A stretch of DNA of 64,000 nucleotides from Sympetrum striolatum (lineage: Eukaryota > Arthropoda > Insecta > Odonata > Libellulidae), in NCBI GenBank assembly GCA_947579665.1, contig OX388349.1, positions 22,228,459 through 22,292,458 of the forward strand, written 5' to 3'. The notes under the pieces are model-generated. The model saw only the letters and a list, made by a program, of their open reading frames with translations. It searched no databases and had not been told where the DNA came from. Both the position numbers and the translations under genes were made by a program. Below are positions 36,451 through 48,740 of the stretch, one piece after another. Every line of letters begins with the position of its first letter. Positions within the stretch are counted from its first letter, which is position 1.

Positions 36451-36833
36451 ACCATATTATGCAACATACGTATATTGTCATGAAGATAAACTTATTCTTT
36501 GCGTATAAGTGTGTTTTGTATTTTGTTACGTAAGTTATACCAATTCAGAGTTCGAGAACCATCATCCCGAATTTTTCATCCGCGATCATTCTTACAACTG
36601 CTAATATTCTCTACCAATCCAATATAAAATGTTTTTTTCCCTCTCAGTTGCTCTTGGTATCATCAACACGAATACACGAATAGTTTAGAGAAACCAAAAC
36701 TTAGCAAACAAATTGTTTAAGTTGAGTGTAACTTCTGAGTAATTCATGCAGCCCTATTTATGTGTCGAATAATTATGTTTAATTCCTCACGTAAGAGGAG
36801 CTTGTCGCGAGTGAAATTGAGGTAAATGTTAAA
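36451..36833 (+). repeat. Dispersed ~0.4-kb repeat, copy A
   Basis: Collinear with 56258-56661 in the same orientation. Matching blocks in order: ATACGTATAT; CGAGAACCATCATCC / TGAGAACATTCATCC; GATCATT; CAGTTGCTCTT with GTATCAT; ACACGAATA / GCACGAATA; TTTAGAG with ACCAAAA; and GTGAAATTGAG at the end. No coding frame, terminal inverted repeat or tRNA-like head was found, so the class is unknown. Confidence 0.75.
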
Positions 36834-37741
36834 TTTCGATTAATAGTTGGTCTTAGGTTGATATCTTGAACGAAACTTTAGTGATTACTTTTTATTTCCG
36901 AGAATGGAATGCGTGGTACAAATATACCTGATCGAGACTTTAGGGGTTAAAGTTCATCTCCTTCCCTTTATTGCTTCATCTACCTTTTGTATTCTAAAAT
37001 CATCCATTGCTTGCTTTATTAAAGTTTATGATGAATCACCCCCAGATATCGCTTGAGAAGATCATTTTTAGAATCTATTACGGCGTTATTACAACTGTTT
37101 CTTAGTTTTGATCGAGGGCTTCTCTTCAATAGATAACCGTTTGTCTTTATCGTGTTTTCAATGCCTCCTTCGTTTTCCCTTATCTGCGTATTCCTGGCGA
37201 TACTTGTACGTATCTGACGTAACGTTAAAGGTTTTCGTTCACTTTTTCCACGCTGTAAAGGGTAATTATGTTTGCTCTCTGCCTTTTAAGAGCTCTCTTT
37301 CGGGCCGGAGAATTTCTTAGAGTGCTCCTCAGCAGAGCTTGAAGTTCTCCGCGAAATCTCCGCATTACGTAACTTTTGGGACTTCAAAAAAAAAGCGCTC
37401 CATCACCGAGATGGTTATGTCGGTCAAAAACTCGTGGCATACTTTTTAATCTACCGTCCCTCCGAAGTTAAAACCATTCCATTTGCCATTCCCAGGCGAC
37501 TCCGTGATCGATTCGGGGTCCGTTGAATTCGACGGAATCGACATAACCTCGTGCTGATTAAATTCCCGATCAATTTATAGAACAGATGTTTTCTCTCCGT
37601 CCCCCCTTCACCCAATCGAATTCTTTCCGATAATAAGCCGCCCTTGAGTCAACATTTCGCTTTGTCTCCAGGCGTAGGGGAATATTTGAGTAGGATACGA
37701 GAACCCGCCTTCTTCCCAGCGCTCCCTCCGACTTGGGCGTA
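36834..37741. other. Upstream region of the proline-rich gene
   Basis: GC content rises toward the exon. Two candidate splice acceptors precede the ATG: TTTGTCTCCAG near 37663-37673 and CTTCTTCCCAG ending at 37719, both with pyrimidine tracts. An in-frame TAG at 37691-37693 shows the reading frame begins after it unless the second acceptor is used. The segment between 37720 and 37741 is then 5' UTR or coding continuation. No TATA box or initiator was identified. Confidence 0.5.
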
Positions 37742-38302
37742 ATGGAATCCCGACACCGAGGCCCCTCTCCGTACGACCACTCGAGGGCCCCCAGAAAGAT
37801 ATACCGCGATGAGCTGGACGACGAGAGTGCGGAAACCGACGATGAAGACGAAGAGGAGGAGATGGTGTATCTATTGAGGATGAAGCCCTCGCCCCCGCCT
37901 TCTAGGCGCAAGACACTGGAACCCTCCCCGGAGTATAGCGTATCCTCCTTGAGGAGGCGACCGCCCCCGTCCCCAGCCAGACCTCGCCCCGCTTCCGCGC
38001 ACGCTCCCCTGCCCGTGAGTGGACCTCCGGAGCCGGCTATTTGGACAGAGGTGCGCTTACAGAAAGCTAGGAGTCTGGAGAAACTGTCCGTGTCGCCAAA
38101 GCCTCCGGTAACCGGAAGGCCGCCTCCGGCCCCGAGGCGGGCCCTTCATCACAGTCCGTATACCGCCCCCACGCCCCCTCCGCAGACGTACGTCCCGCCC
38201 CCTCCGCAGCGCCCTACACCGCTAAGAGCCTTCGTGGGGGTGTCTTCGCTGCCGCATCATTACTATGCCAAAGGACTCCTAGACGGATACTCGCCGTACG
38301 AG
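37742..38302 (+). CDS. Proline-rich, acidic-patch protein, probable first coding exon
   Basis: This 187-codon exon starts at an ATG with G at -3 and +4 and ends at GAG before a GTCAGT donor. Residues 23-40 are acidic (DELDDESAETDDEDEEEE). Residues 48-98 are basic and proline-rich (PSPPPSRR, RRRPPPSPARPRP). Residues 100-118 (IWTEVRLQKARSLEKLSVS) look like a short helical or phosphorylatable motif. Residues 119-162 form a second proline-rich stretch with SH3-ligand-like PPPAPRR and PPPPQRP. Residues 163-187 are more ordered (FVGVSSLPHHYYAKGLLDGY). GC and CpG content are well above the surroundings. There is no signal peptide or membrane segment here. The family is not recognised. A cytoskeletal or signalling scaffold, or the cytoplasmic end of a membrane protein, would fit. 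An alternative is that the exon is internal and enters at the acceptor ending at 37719. Confidence 0.75.
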
Positions 38303-39218
38303 GTCAGTGATCACTGCGTATGGTGTGGTTTAATTGGGTCTATAGCGGGTTAATTGAGTGGGTGATTGATCATGTTGTGACCGCCGCATCATCTTGGGAG
38401 CTTTCGCTCTCGATGAGTAGGATTGTGGATTCATTACGCGGAGTATCGTTTTATTGGCGCGGTAAAAGTTTTCGCGGATGTTTTCGTTTTTGGGGATGAA
38501 AAGGTTCGGTTCGGAAGTCGTGTTTTACGTGGTCGATTTTTAAGGTTCGTCGTTACTTAAACATTTTCGTTGCATTAATCGCTCTTGAATACTCTTCCAA
38601 AGTTTGCCTTGCTTACGAAATTTATGTGATAGAGAAAAAGTGTTGCTTATTGTTCGCGAGTTAAGTCTATATTTGTTTTATTCTTAAATTCTTTAATGTA
38701 GTTATTAACGGTATATTTTTGTATATGTAAATATATTTTATCCATTTAATATTATTTATTATTATATGCTTTCTAAAATCCATGTCAAGGTTGTTATGAC
38801 GTGTTTATGATATGTGTATTTAATATTTTATTGTTTATTTGTATGTTACTGTTTTTCCTGCTGTTGCTACTTACGTATGGTAACCCCTAACCTTGCTTTT
38901 CCCGAAAAACTATAATTGTTTTTATGCTAAAATTTATTGAAATGTAGTACAGTAAAGAACCAACCTAAGATGTAATTTGGCTTGTTGGTAATTAAAATAC
39001 CCCCAACCGATGTATTTATCTGCATCGCCCTATCATGGAATTGCCCTTTTATTAGTAATAATATCCTAATGTTGAATAATTCCTCTTAGTTTTGAGTACT
39101 TGCAAACCTCAATGAAGCTTTTATCTCTTAACATGTTACTTTGCTATTTATTATTTTGATAACCCTGTAGCTCGCTAGTACATGTATTTTTATCTCCGGA
39201 TTGCTTCCTTATCGTCAG
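38303..39218 (+). other. Intron between the two exons of the proline-rich gene
   Basis: A 916-bp, phase-0 GT-AG intron. The donor is GAG|GTCAGT and the acceptor is CTTCCTTATCGTCAG|GAA. The interior is AT-rich with no open frame of note, in sharp contrast to the flanking exons. Confidence 0.7.
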
Positions 39219-39368
39219 GAAGGCGTCCGAAACTCTTCAACAGTCGATCACCAGCATCAGCGGCATCAGAAAGATTACCCACTAATACTGGAAAACGGTT
39301 GTATCGAGTATCCTAGCAGTTGCGCAACCCGTCAAAGCCCCACGTACGACCGGTTGCCCGAGTGTCTG
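39219..39368 (+). CDS. Proline-rich gene, second exon
   Basis: A 50-codon exon bounded by a pyrimidine-tract acceptor (TCGTCAG) and a CTG|GTAGGC donor, in phase 0 at both ends and in frame with exon 1. The translation begins EGVRNSSTVDHQHQRHQKDY and ends SPTYDRLPECL, a polar His/Gln-rich part followed by a Tyr- and Pro-containing part (TYDRLPE could be a tyrosine phosphorylation site, by inference). Reading on past the donor gives AT-rich sequence, so the gene must splice to a further exon not identified in this window. Confidence 0.7.
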
Positions 39369-42300
39369 GTAGGCGTTAATCGACGAATGTTCTTTTTTAT
39401 TAGTGATCTATTTTCGAAGCATGCAAGCATGTTAACTGACGTTTTATGTGTGTGGATTCATTGTTTTTCACATTCTATTTCGTCTTATTCATAGATGCAC
39501 CGTAGAATTACTACAGTTGATAAGTTTTTGCACGTGGTGTTGGAAATATTTTGTCTTTCATGTGTATATGTATTGTGGCGACTTTTTTTTAAGGACGAGC
39601 ATCGCATTTTCTATGTTTAATATATCTTAAGTGTTCGTTTTTATGTGTTTTTATTTATGGTTGGTGTTCATCGGCTAGATCGAATCATCATGAAACACCT
39701 ATCCGAAATTCTTCATTCGCTTCAAAAGTAATAATGATTTTTTTTCGAAATGGAAATGCTATTCTGTTAAAGGCTGATATATTTGAGATAAGGTTTCGTA
39801 AATTTCTGCATTATTATATTACTTCTCTTGCATAGTCCATCATGAAAGAGTGATTTTTTACTTGTGATTAGGGTACCTGGTTTTGATTTTTCTGAAGAAT
39901 GAGAAATTTTAGAGTGTTTTACTCGCATTTACTCTTCCTTCTAATTTTCAAGGCAACATTTAGGTTGGTTGAGATCAATAAATACTATAATGTACTTCGA
40001 AAGAACAAATTGTTATTTATATTTTAGTAACAAGATATACGTCTTTGAGTTATACTTTTGTCGAGATTACAAACTATAAGATGACACTTTGTCCCTAACT
40101 GCTTTCACCGCTCAACTTCCGTGGATTCTTTCTTTTTCTAGAGAATAAAATTATTTATTATTCCGACTCTCTTAGAACTGCTTGTACTCACTTTTAAATT
40201 AAATTATCGTATTAATACCACTTATAATTAGGATATAGTTTATAATGTAAAATCTTCACTATAGGAGACGTGACAACAGTCAGAACGATGAATGTAGTCT
40301 AGTATAGAATGTTAACCACGTTGTTTGTATTCTTTGCTGGATACAGAACAGAGAGAAGAATTTTGTGAGATTATCTCCATTTGAATTTTTTATCCATATT
40401 TCGCGTAACGAGATATTTTGGATTACTAGCGTATACTGAATCCGAGGCAAGTTAATAGCAATTATACACAGCATATTATTTTTCTTGCATCTCCACGGAA
40501 TCCAGATCGTACATCTCGCTTCATTTTATTCATTTCGGATTCTTTCCATCGCGTACTTCTTCCTATCGCATTGTGAAATCGGAGCTTTGCTGCATCCGAA
40601 CAATGAGTCGCTTGTTTAGCACTTGCACAGCGCGCAGCTTTTATTTCGCTATGCTGCGTTAATAGGCGCGAATAGGCACGGCAGCACAACGCTTCCGTCA
40701 TTTATCACCAGAGGACGTGTTTCGAGCGATGGTTGCGAAAACGCCTCGCGGAGAGCTGTTTACGGAATCTCTCAGTGTTGTTCGGTGACGAGTCGTTAAT
40801 GAGCCCAAGGCACACTTCGGAGTGCTCTCTTTGAGATCCGTAAGTAAACCTCTCTCAAGTGAGCATCTGAAAAGGTATATCTCTCTTGTCACGCGACTTC
40901 ATCTTCCCCGCGCGTGTAAACCCTAAAGGCTCTTAAGTTATTAAATTCTCAGAGGAAGCTGTTAAGATTATTGCTTTGTTAGACCGACGCCTACGGTTTA
41001 TTTTTTGCGGCGACAATCTTCGGATTAAATCATTCTTCCCGTGATTTTATGGCTTCCTGTTCAGCTCGCCGTGTCTTTTTGTTCGAGTGGCATTTTACTC
41101 GGATGTATTTTTGATCGTTCTCAAGAAGTTGTCGCCTTTTCTGAAAAACTGATTTATTTTAGTGCAGCTGCAAGAAGTTTGAACGTAGATGTGATTATAG
41201 AAGTGCCATCTGAAAGTTGGTATTTACTCCGAAAGTAATTTCAATGAAAGTGGGCGATGCTTTCAATTTATTTACATAAGTGTCGTTCTGTTTCGTAATT
41301 TTTTAATGTTTCGTGTAATTTTACCTCATTGGATGAAATGAGGCTAAAAATAATAAACCATCCGTATGGACATTTTCGCCATAGCATGATTTTATGCCTG
41401 CATGTAACTTATTAAGGAAATGTGCAACTCGAATGTTCTAAAAATATATCTTATTTATTTATGTGTTATATTGTTATATATGGTGACTTATCCTAGGTCT
41501 TAAACCACGATTCTCTTAATTTATCTTACGATCTTCTCGCGAATTTTTTTTCAAAGTATTTTTGCAATCGTGAACATCTCACTCCAAATTCTTCAAGAAA
41601 ATAGGAAGTTATACATGTTTTAAGTTAGTAAATCTAGTTTTAATCTGAGAGAAGTTGGCTGGGTAGTAATATATACGTAGATTCAAGAAATTCTGTCTCG
41701 TAGATACTTTAAAAATATTCTTATCAAAATCTACACCTGTTTTCTGAGTCATTATTTTAGTCTAAATGATAAAAAAGTACTATAATAGACATTCTAACTG
41801 TTTCTTTCTTTAACCTGGAATCATTTTCATATTTAATTCACTGTACTTTTCATATTATATTCCAAAATTTAATCCCTTTATTTTTTATAATTGTCCTATC
41901 TCGTTATCCGTTACTTCCTAAGGGGACTCTGTGTCTTTTACTACAGTTAAAATTTGAAACAGTGATTAGGAGAAGAACTATGTTTAATCTCTTTATTAAT
42001 TTTAAAGTAAGAAATCCATGGAATATTTTTTCTAATCTCTTTCTTAAATCGTAGATTATTGCTTTCTGCGGTTATCAAATCTCATTGACAGCCCAACTTT
42101 CATGTGCATTCTTTATTTAACGATTTGGAAATCATTACCTAATGAAACAATCTCCGTATTAACTTTATCTAGACGAAGATCTCCAGCTTTGGAAATATAC
42201 CTTAGCCTACACACATGAGCTTTTATCTCGGAAGCACAACTATTTTTCTCGCTCATCTAATGATCCCTTAGAAGCTAACGATTGAAGATGGCTGAGCGAT

Positions 42301-43860
42301 CCCCGTAATTGGATGACACAAGGAGAAAGAAGCGTCCCCGTGGTTCTATTTTCTGTTTCCGAGTTGAAGAAGACTACTGTTAGGCGTAGGATAAAAGAAG
42401 TAGTCTTCCTCTCAGTAGGGTACCATTTGATGCGGAATCTTTTTGAATTGCCCCAGTTATCTTCTATTACTTTGTCTTTTGGGTAACTCGCTAGAAACTC
42501 GGTAGAAGATCGCTGGGAAAGATCCCGGACAACTTATCTGCACTGTGAGCGCGGACGCTGCCTTTTGCTGGCACGATTTAATTCGGCCGCTCTATACTTA
42601 AAATTTCGCAAATAAGAATCTGGAACTTGGCTGATTGTGCGAATGAGGTCTTGCGTACAGTCTGAACTGTAACTTCAAAATATTTTTTTAAATAGTTTTT
42701 GTTCGAAGTACGAAAATGAAATAATAACGTATTATATTCATCTGTCACTCCCCAAGTAAATAGTGTTTGAGATGAATATATAAGTCAATCAGTACATGAT
42801 AAGCCCCAAATTTGACCTTTTTTAATGGGAAAATTTTTAGTAAAATTTTATCTTAGACGTCATATTTTATTTACCTACGGTCGTTTTTATTGCGTTATGA
42901 TTATTTAAGTCTCTATTATTAATTTAAACTCTGAATTCTTGTAATCATCCATAGTCGAATCACTCAAGAGTAGATATAACTAAGTTATTAAGAAAATTAG
43001 CTCCGAAAAATGTAGGAGTTATAGTGTTTAACAGAATTCCTCTAAATGAATATGAAAACTGTTATCTGTAATAGTTCGTCTTTCTACTCGTATTATGAAT
43101 TTCCACACAATAAAGCCTTCTGCAACTGATTTCATTTGTTATATTTGTTCTCGTAGGTATTTACTGGAATTTCTCTAATTCATATCAGTGACTATTCAGT
43201 GACTTTAACTACACTTAGAATAATGAGAATCTCTACAAAATGTTTAGTCAGTCATTATTACATTTTATAATTTTGATCTTTAACCTTTTCTGCTTCTATG
43301 TGTTTGCGGTGAAATTGAGTTGTATCTCCCCTGAGATATACGTTTCTGACTCATTAATATTTTTATATTTCGTGGTCTAACAAAAATCGTAATGTACAGA
43401 AATTCTCGGTCTATCTCGCCTTATTCTTTCTTAAGAAAGCTATTCCCCGACTCCTTTTTTCTCGCGAGGTATTTTTTGCCACATTTTCAATCGCCTTGGT
43501 GAGGAATCAATTCCGTGAAGCCCTAACTTAAGTATCTGGAAGTAGATAGCGAGTCAAAGAAGAAAAATTGTTTCCTTTCGCTCCCATTGAGAGCTTAACT
43601 TGTCCCTAATAGTTTTTCTTTGTGCTTAAGCTGTCGAAGAAAGTCTTTAGTTTAGCCTTATTTGTGATAAATTTCAGTTTATAAATTTATATAGTTGTGT
43701 TTAAGATAGAGTATGAGAATTGTTATATTTACGGTGAGTTAATCTTTTTATCAATCAAAACTTTTCCGAAAAGAAAAAGAGAAACAAAGTGAGAGAAGGG
43801 TTTTACTTCTGGGCGGATATTTAGATAAAATAGATAGATATTGATATCTTTTAATTCTAT
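39369..43860. other. Probable intron of the proline-rich gene, no exon recognised
   Basis: This follows the exon 2 donor. GC-richer islands at 40540-40920 and 42300-42620 were examined for a phase-0 exon and none was convincing. A 10-bp hairpin pairs 42369-42378 with 42399-42408. The rest is AT-rich. Confidence 0.45.
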
Positions 43861-44239
43861 CTGTTGTATCCAGTTGATTGAACAACCAATAGAACTGTAG
43901 TATGAATATTATAAAGATTCGATTTAAATAGAGTCGGATAATTTAGGCCAAAGTAATCCTTCATCAGCTATTTTAGCGCAGTAAGTCATTCTTTATTAAG
44001 AGTTGAATTATCCGTCAAATTTTTATTATTTATATCGTTTATTAATGGGTGCCTGCTGTATTTAGTTGAAATATATCAAATAACGAATAGAACCATGATA
44101 TTTGTTTTATATATATTTGATATATGTATAGAATTGGATCTTTAAGCCAAAATACTCCATCAGCTATTTTTGTGCAGTAAATGATTGTTAGATGAGAAGT
44201 TAATTAGCCGTCAGATTGTTGTATTTATATCTTTTATTT
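43861..44239. repeat. Diverged tandem duplication, ~185-bp unit
   Basis: 43861-44043 and 44053-44239 are collinear: CTGTTGTATCCAGTTGA / CTGCTGTATTTAGTTGA, AATAGAAC, AGGCCAAAGTA / AAGCCAAAATA, CATCAGCTATTTT with GCAGTAA, CCGTCA, and TTTATATC with TTTATT. Divergence is substantial. No coding potential or known family. Confidence 0.75.
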
Positions 44240-44900
44240 AACCAAGACTATCATATTGTTACCATTTATCTTTTATTTAAAATATTTTTGATTTTTAATC
44301 TCATCTTTTTTTGACGCTTTCTCTCCATTTTGATGAAATTTCGTTATTATTCGTTTTGTACCATTTATACAAACACTTTTCCATCACGATTTTTTCCATT
44401 CATCCGCATTGGCAGCGAAACCGAGATTTTTGGAATTGTTGGTGAACGAAGTTATTGAGCAAATTGGTCGGCGTGAGTGAAAGGGAAAGGCCTCGTAGTT
44501 GTGGATATCGAAAACCACTTGGCGGAAGGCTGAGATGAGTGATTGATTGATTTAGCGAAAAGGGTTAGACGGACGAGAGATAGGTTTAAGTAGTCCGTAA
44601 TTGATTTCGTTTTTGCGATCGGAATCGATTGTACAGCGTCCCAGGAAGTTTCCTCCAAGAGGAATTCCTAATTAAGGCAGTTAAGACTCTCTGGCGGAGC
44701 TTAATTACGCATCATTATCCGCAAGAGTTTCATTTTGCAGTTCGATGTTGATTACAATCGACTAGTATGTCTTTGTAATTTTGCGTACTATAGATATCGC
44801 TGATGTTGGGTGGAAGTGACTTATGTCGTACTCGAACTAATCTGCGATATCATTAAAGTAATATACTGGTCGTTCTTGGGATGTAATTACACATTTACTT

Positions 44901-44975
44901 ACATTTACGCACTTAAGACCTAACTGTAACATAGTAATTTCTATTCAATTGTTACTGAAATATTCAGACGGTAAC
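44901..44975. repeat. Short diverged duplicate of 46071-46133
   Basis: Both segments read TTACGCACTTAA, then AACATAGTAA, TTCTA, CAAT, a CTGAAA / GTACT tract, ATTCAGA and CGGTAA / CGTAA in the same order. They are 1.17 kb apart. The part here is slightly longer owing to an insertion after CACTTAAGAC. Confidence 0.55.
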
Positions 44976-46070
44976 AAATTTGTATATCTGCTAATAGAAA
45001 TCAGTTTTTACGTGATAGTTATATAATTGAAGATAGTTATATTATTTTTATAGTTAGTGATGGGAACAGGAGCAATGTGAAGGATGACTGTTTTTCCTTT
45101 AATTCCGGGCAAATTGAAACTGATGAATATAATTTAATATCCGGCTTTCTCTGAGATGAAACCACTCATTTACCGTTAACTAAAATATTTGAGTTAATTT
45201 TCTATATCTATGTTTCTCTTTTTGCTATTATGAACAATTATTGAATTTAAAGTTGGTATTTGAGAAACGTTTAAGAATATCCCTTACATATAAAAATAAT
45301 AATAAAGTACATCTACTTGACAGTTTTAAAATATTCAATTCACTGATGTTCAGAATGTGGTGAGTTGAAAGTTCAAGTTCAGAACTACCTTACTATCCTG
45401 CGCAATATATAATGTAGACTTCTAACGCAAGAATATAGCATTCTAGTCTATAAAATTAACAGTGTGTTTGGTTGTTGAAAATGAAATCTCATTTGAGTTC
45501 AACGTACTCATTAATGTCCAATTTCCTGTCTGGGCTACGATAGCTCGAATCTCAAACGTTTATTCATAGATATTCTAAAATTACATCTAATACCTATCTT
45601 CTACTCCGAGTAACTTATTCATCAAATTCCCGTTACCCTTCAGAGCAATTCCCTGATATCCGTTCAATTTTAAATCTATGTAAAGATTTTGATTTTGATT
45701 CGTCGGAAAAGCATTTATAGTCTTTGTTTCTTGTCATTTTTAACACGTCTAATTCTTTGTTCATGAATTATCAGAAAAACGTTGAAAATCAGAATTACGT
45801 CAATTTGAAAGCTTAGAGACTAAAAAGTTGCTTAGTTATCGAGATGTTGTGGATTAAAATTGTTTTAAACATAATAGAAATTAAAACTTCAGGATTTAAA
45901 TAGTTTCGATGCTGTAATGTAAATTTGTTTGATCGGTTTGATTGCTCATGCGTCGTGAACAGCTCTTTGCATGATTTAAAACACAAGCAATATCAGTTTT
46001 TGTACCATTTATGACCTTACGATTGATATGTATCTCATCTTTAATATGGAATTTGTGATAATTTAATACA

Positions 46071-46133
46071 TTACTTACGCACTTAAAACATAGTAAATTC
46101 TAATCAATAGTCACGGTACTATTCAGAACGTAA
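46071..46133. repeat. Short diverged duplicate of 44901-44975
   Basis: Partner copy starting TTACTTACGCACTTAAAACA and ending ATTCAGAACG. No terminal features. Confidence 0.55.
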
Positions 46134-46981
46134 AAAAAATTATATATATGCACTTGTAAGTAGTACTTCTGTACTGGTTTTGAATTGGTATGTTACTGTG
46201 CATCGGGGAGAATTAAAAACTGTGCTGTATTTAGGTAATAATTCTAATATGAGCCTGGATTACATCAAAACAATAGAACATATAGGTTTATTTAATCACA
46301 ATAAAAGTAATAATGGTTATAAATTGCTTTTTTCCACCGTTGTGTATCGTGCGTGCATCTGTCACTTCCTCTTTGGCGTGTGTTATTAATCGATATCCGT
46401 CCAATGACTCACACATCGTCTGCTGTTATTTCCACGAATCCATTCCGAAATAGTCGATCGTTAGCGCCCAATTAATGACGGTGCTCCGACACTTTCAATT
46501 CTCTCCGTTTTTGACGATCGCCGACACGTATTTACCGACGCGGCAACTTAATTAAGGGAATTAACGGCGCTCTGCTCCGTATTCTTTCCACGCGCAGTCC
46601 GATTTTCTGGTTGGGAAACTCTTCGCCTCCTTCCCGAGAATTTTTTTCGCCGAGTTTTGTTGGGTTTCGCCGAGGTGAAGAGGATGCTTTGCTGAACGCT
46701 CTCTCGAGTTCATTTGCCGCGGAGGAAAACAGATTTTTCTTCCTCTGGTTATCGCATTAATCAAATCAGTTTTCTTTCCCATTTCTCCCTCTGTTACAAT
46801 CGACGCCAGGAACATGCTACTCGATTTCGGATTGATTTATCAAATTATGATCTTTTTCCTTCCATCGGTCTTGTCTGGTGCCCATTTCTTCATTTACGGT
46901 TATGTGGTTGCGTCAATCACTCTTTCATTTGTCTTTGGCCGTTTTCAGGGGGAGAGGGAGCTAATCATAGTATAAAATGAT

Positions 46982-47299
46982 TTTTGGGGGTTTTAAGAGT
47001 TTTAGTGGAAAATATTTTACTAGTTACATACACAAAGGTGGCCATAGACATTTTATAGATAGTTTTCTTAATTTGGAGCTGCATATACGACATTATAATG
47101 CTATAATCATATAAATTTTTACATATGAGTTAATATTATGCAGGGAGCTCCTCGGAGAATTGTATTATTTTTGGGGATTGTGAGGTATTGTGTGAAAAAT
47201 ATATTTCCTAGTTATATACTCATAGGTAGTCATATACAGTTTATAAGTAGTTTTCTTATTTGGAGATGCTTATACAACATTATGATGCTATAATCATAT
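46982..47299. repeat. Diverged tandem duplication, 132-bp units
   Basis: 46982-47113 and 47168-47299 have equal length and align throughout: TTTTGGGG, GTGGAAAATAT / GTGAAAAATAT, CTAGTTA, TAGTTTTCTTA, TTTGGAG, ACATTAT and GCTATAATCATAT. About 54 bp separate them. Equal length suggests few indels since duplication. Confidence 0.8.
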
Positions 47300-48740
47300 T
47301 ATCTCAAAAGTAAAGATTTACCTGGATCTTTTATACATTCTAATTTATGTTTTGAATCACTCTCATTTTTCACTGCAAATGACTCGAATCCTTCTTATGA
47401 TGTAAGGTGTATGCTGGATTATTTTCTTTGCGTCATTTACGTTCATTTGGGTAGTTTTTTTATCTACTATTCTAAACAATTTTTGTGTAGAATAGTAGAT
47501 TAAATTCTCTTCTAAATTATTGCATAGAGAAATATAGTATTTCGGTGGTTATTGATATTATTAAGCGATATAATGTAGTTATTTCCGCTGAAATGTCAAA
47601 GAATTTCATTCACTGTTGAGGTTGTGAACCAGTTATTCAATATAACAATTTTTCGAAGTCATTACTTTTTGTGTTTCATTGGTCCTATTCCGCATTTTTC
47701 ACTTCGTGACATTAGTTATAAGATATTATTCCGCCAATTTTTCTTCTACACAATTTAGTTTGACGATTCATTCATCCTTTTTATCATTTTCTTATATAAC
47801 TAATGCAAATTTATTGCAATTGCAAGTTCCTGAACATTGTCATTTACCTTTTAACTATTCTTTTTAATTACATCAATAGTTCTTAAAAATCTTTTGATGT
47901 TATTTACATGAACAATTATTTTGAATATCTCTAAATTTACCTTTAAATTAGTATATCTTTTCCTTATTAGAGGAATTATGAATTGCCAATTGTTGCTTAA
48001 GTATAAGTAACTAGTAGTGAGTAATTAAAGCTACAAGTACCCATTGAGTAAAATTAACTTTTTTGTAAATGCCCTCTTGTAGTAAGATTTTTTTGTGATT
48101 TTTAATCAAAACACCGTCATTCTGTTAGTGTATATGGCTAGTATCAATGAAATTGGCCGGGAATATTCAATCATCTCCTTGTCAGTACATTTTTAATTAG
48201 CGATCAGCCTAGTTCCGTTCCCAAATCCTCCCATTGGACGGCTTATTTTAAGTTTCCATGCTTCCTTCGCGCTCAATTTGATGCAGTTTTTCGGTGGCGT
48301 ATGTGTAGGTAAGCTTTAACATGTCCCCACGTCATTTTAATTGGGTCCGTTCCGGTCGCATCTGCCAGAGTTGGTTAACTCCACCGCTGGAACAATTAAA
48401 CTCTGTGAGAACGAGCTTAGGGTCAGAAGAATGAGATCAGCAGCCTGTGACACGATAATTTAAAGACCCGCTTAACTAGTCGTTTTTTTCGCTCAATTAA
48501 TCGGGATTAATGCCACTGTTGAAAGATAACACGAGGCGAGATTAGACCTACTAATAGTCGAAGGAAATACCTTTTCATTTTCCACGTGTTTATCTGAATA
48601 TTTATTTTAACATTCATTATTCGTCGTTAGAGGGTTTCAGCTTCCTCCTCTAATTTTCTAATTTATGGAATATTTTTCGTTTGTGGTTATGTACAGGGTA
48701 GCCAGAAATATACCTTTCATTTGCTTTTGTTAGTCTTGAT
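47300..48740. other. Noncoding AT-rich DNA
   Basis: Apart from the hairpin at 47462-47500, nothing recognised. Confidence 0.6.
47462..47500. repeat. 17-bp hairpin with 5-base loop
   Basis: ATCTACTATTCTAAACA (47462-47478) pairs with 47484-47500 with one mismatch. The outer 12 bp are perfect and the loop is ATTTT. Too short for a typical MITE, so it may be a foldback or a chance structure in AT-rich DNA. Confidence 0.6.

Larger units (their letters stand above)
44240..46981. other. Noncoding DNA
   Basis: AT-rich apart from a GC-richer island at 46440-46930 holding overlapping open frames of 84-88 codons without a domain. A short duplicated segment (44901-44975 and 46071-46133) is listed separately. 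Confidence 0.55.
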
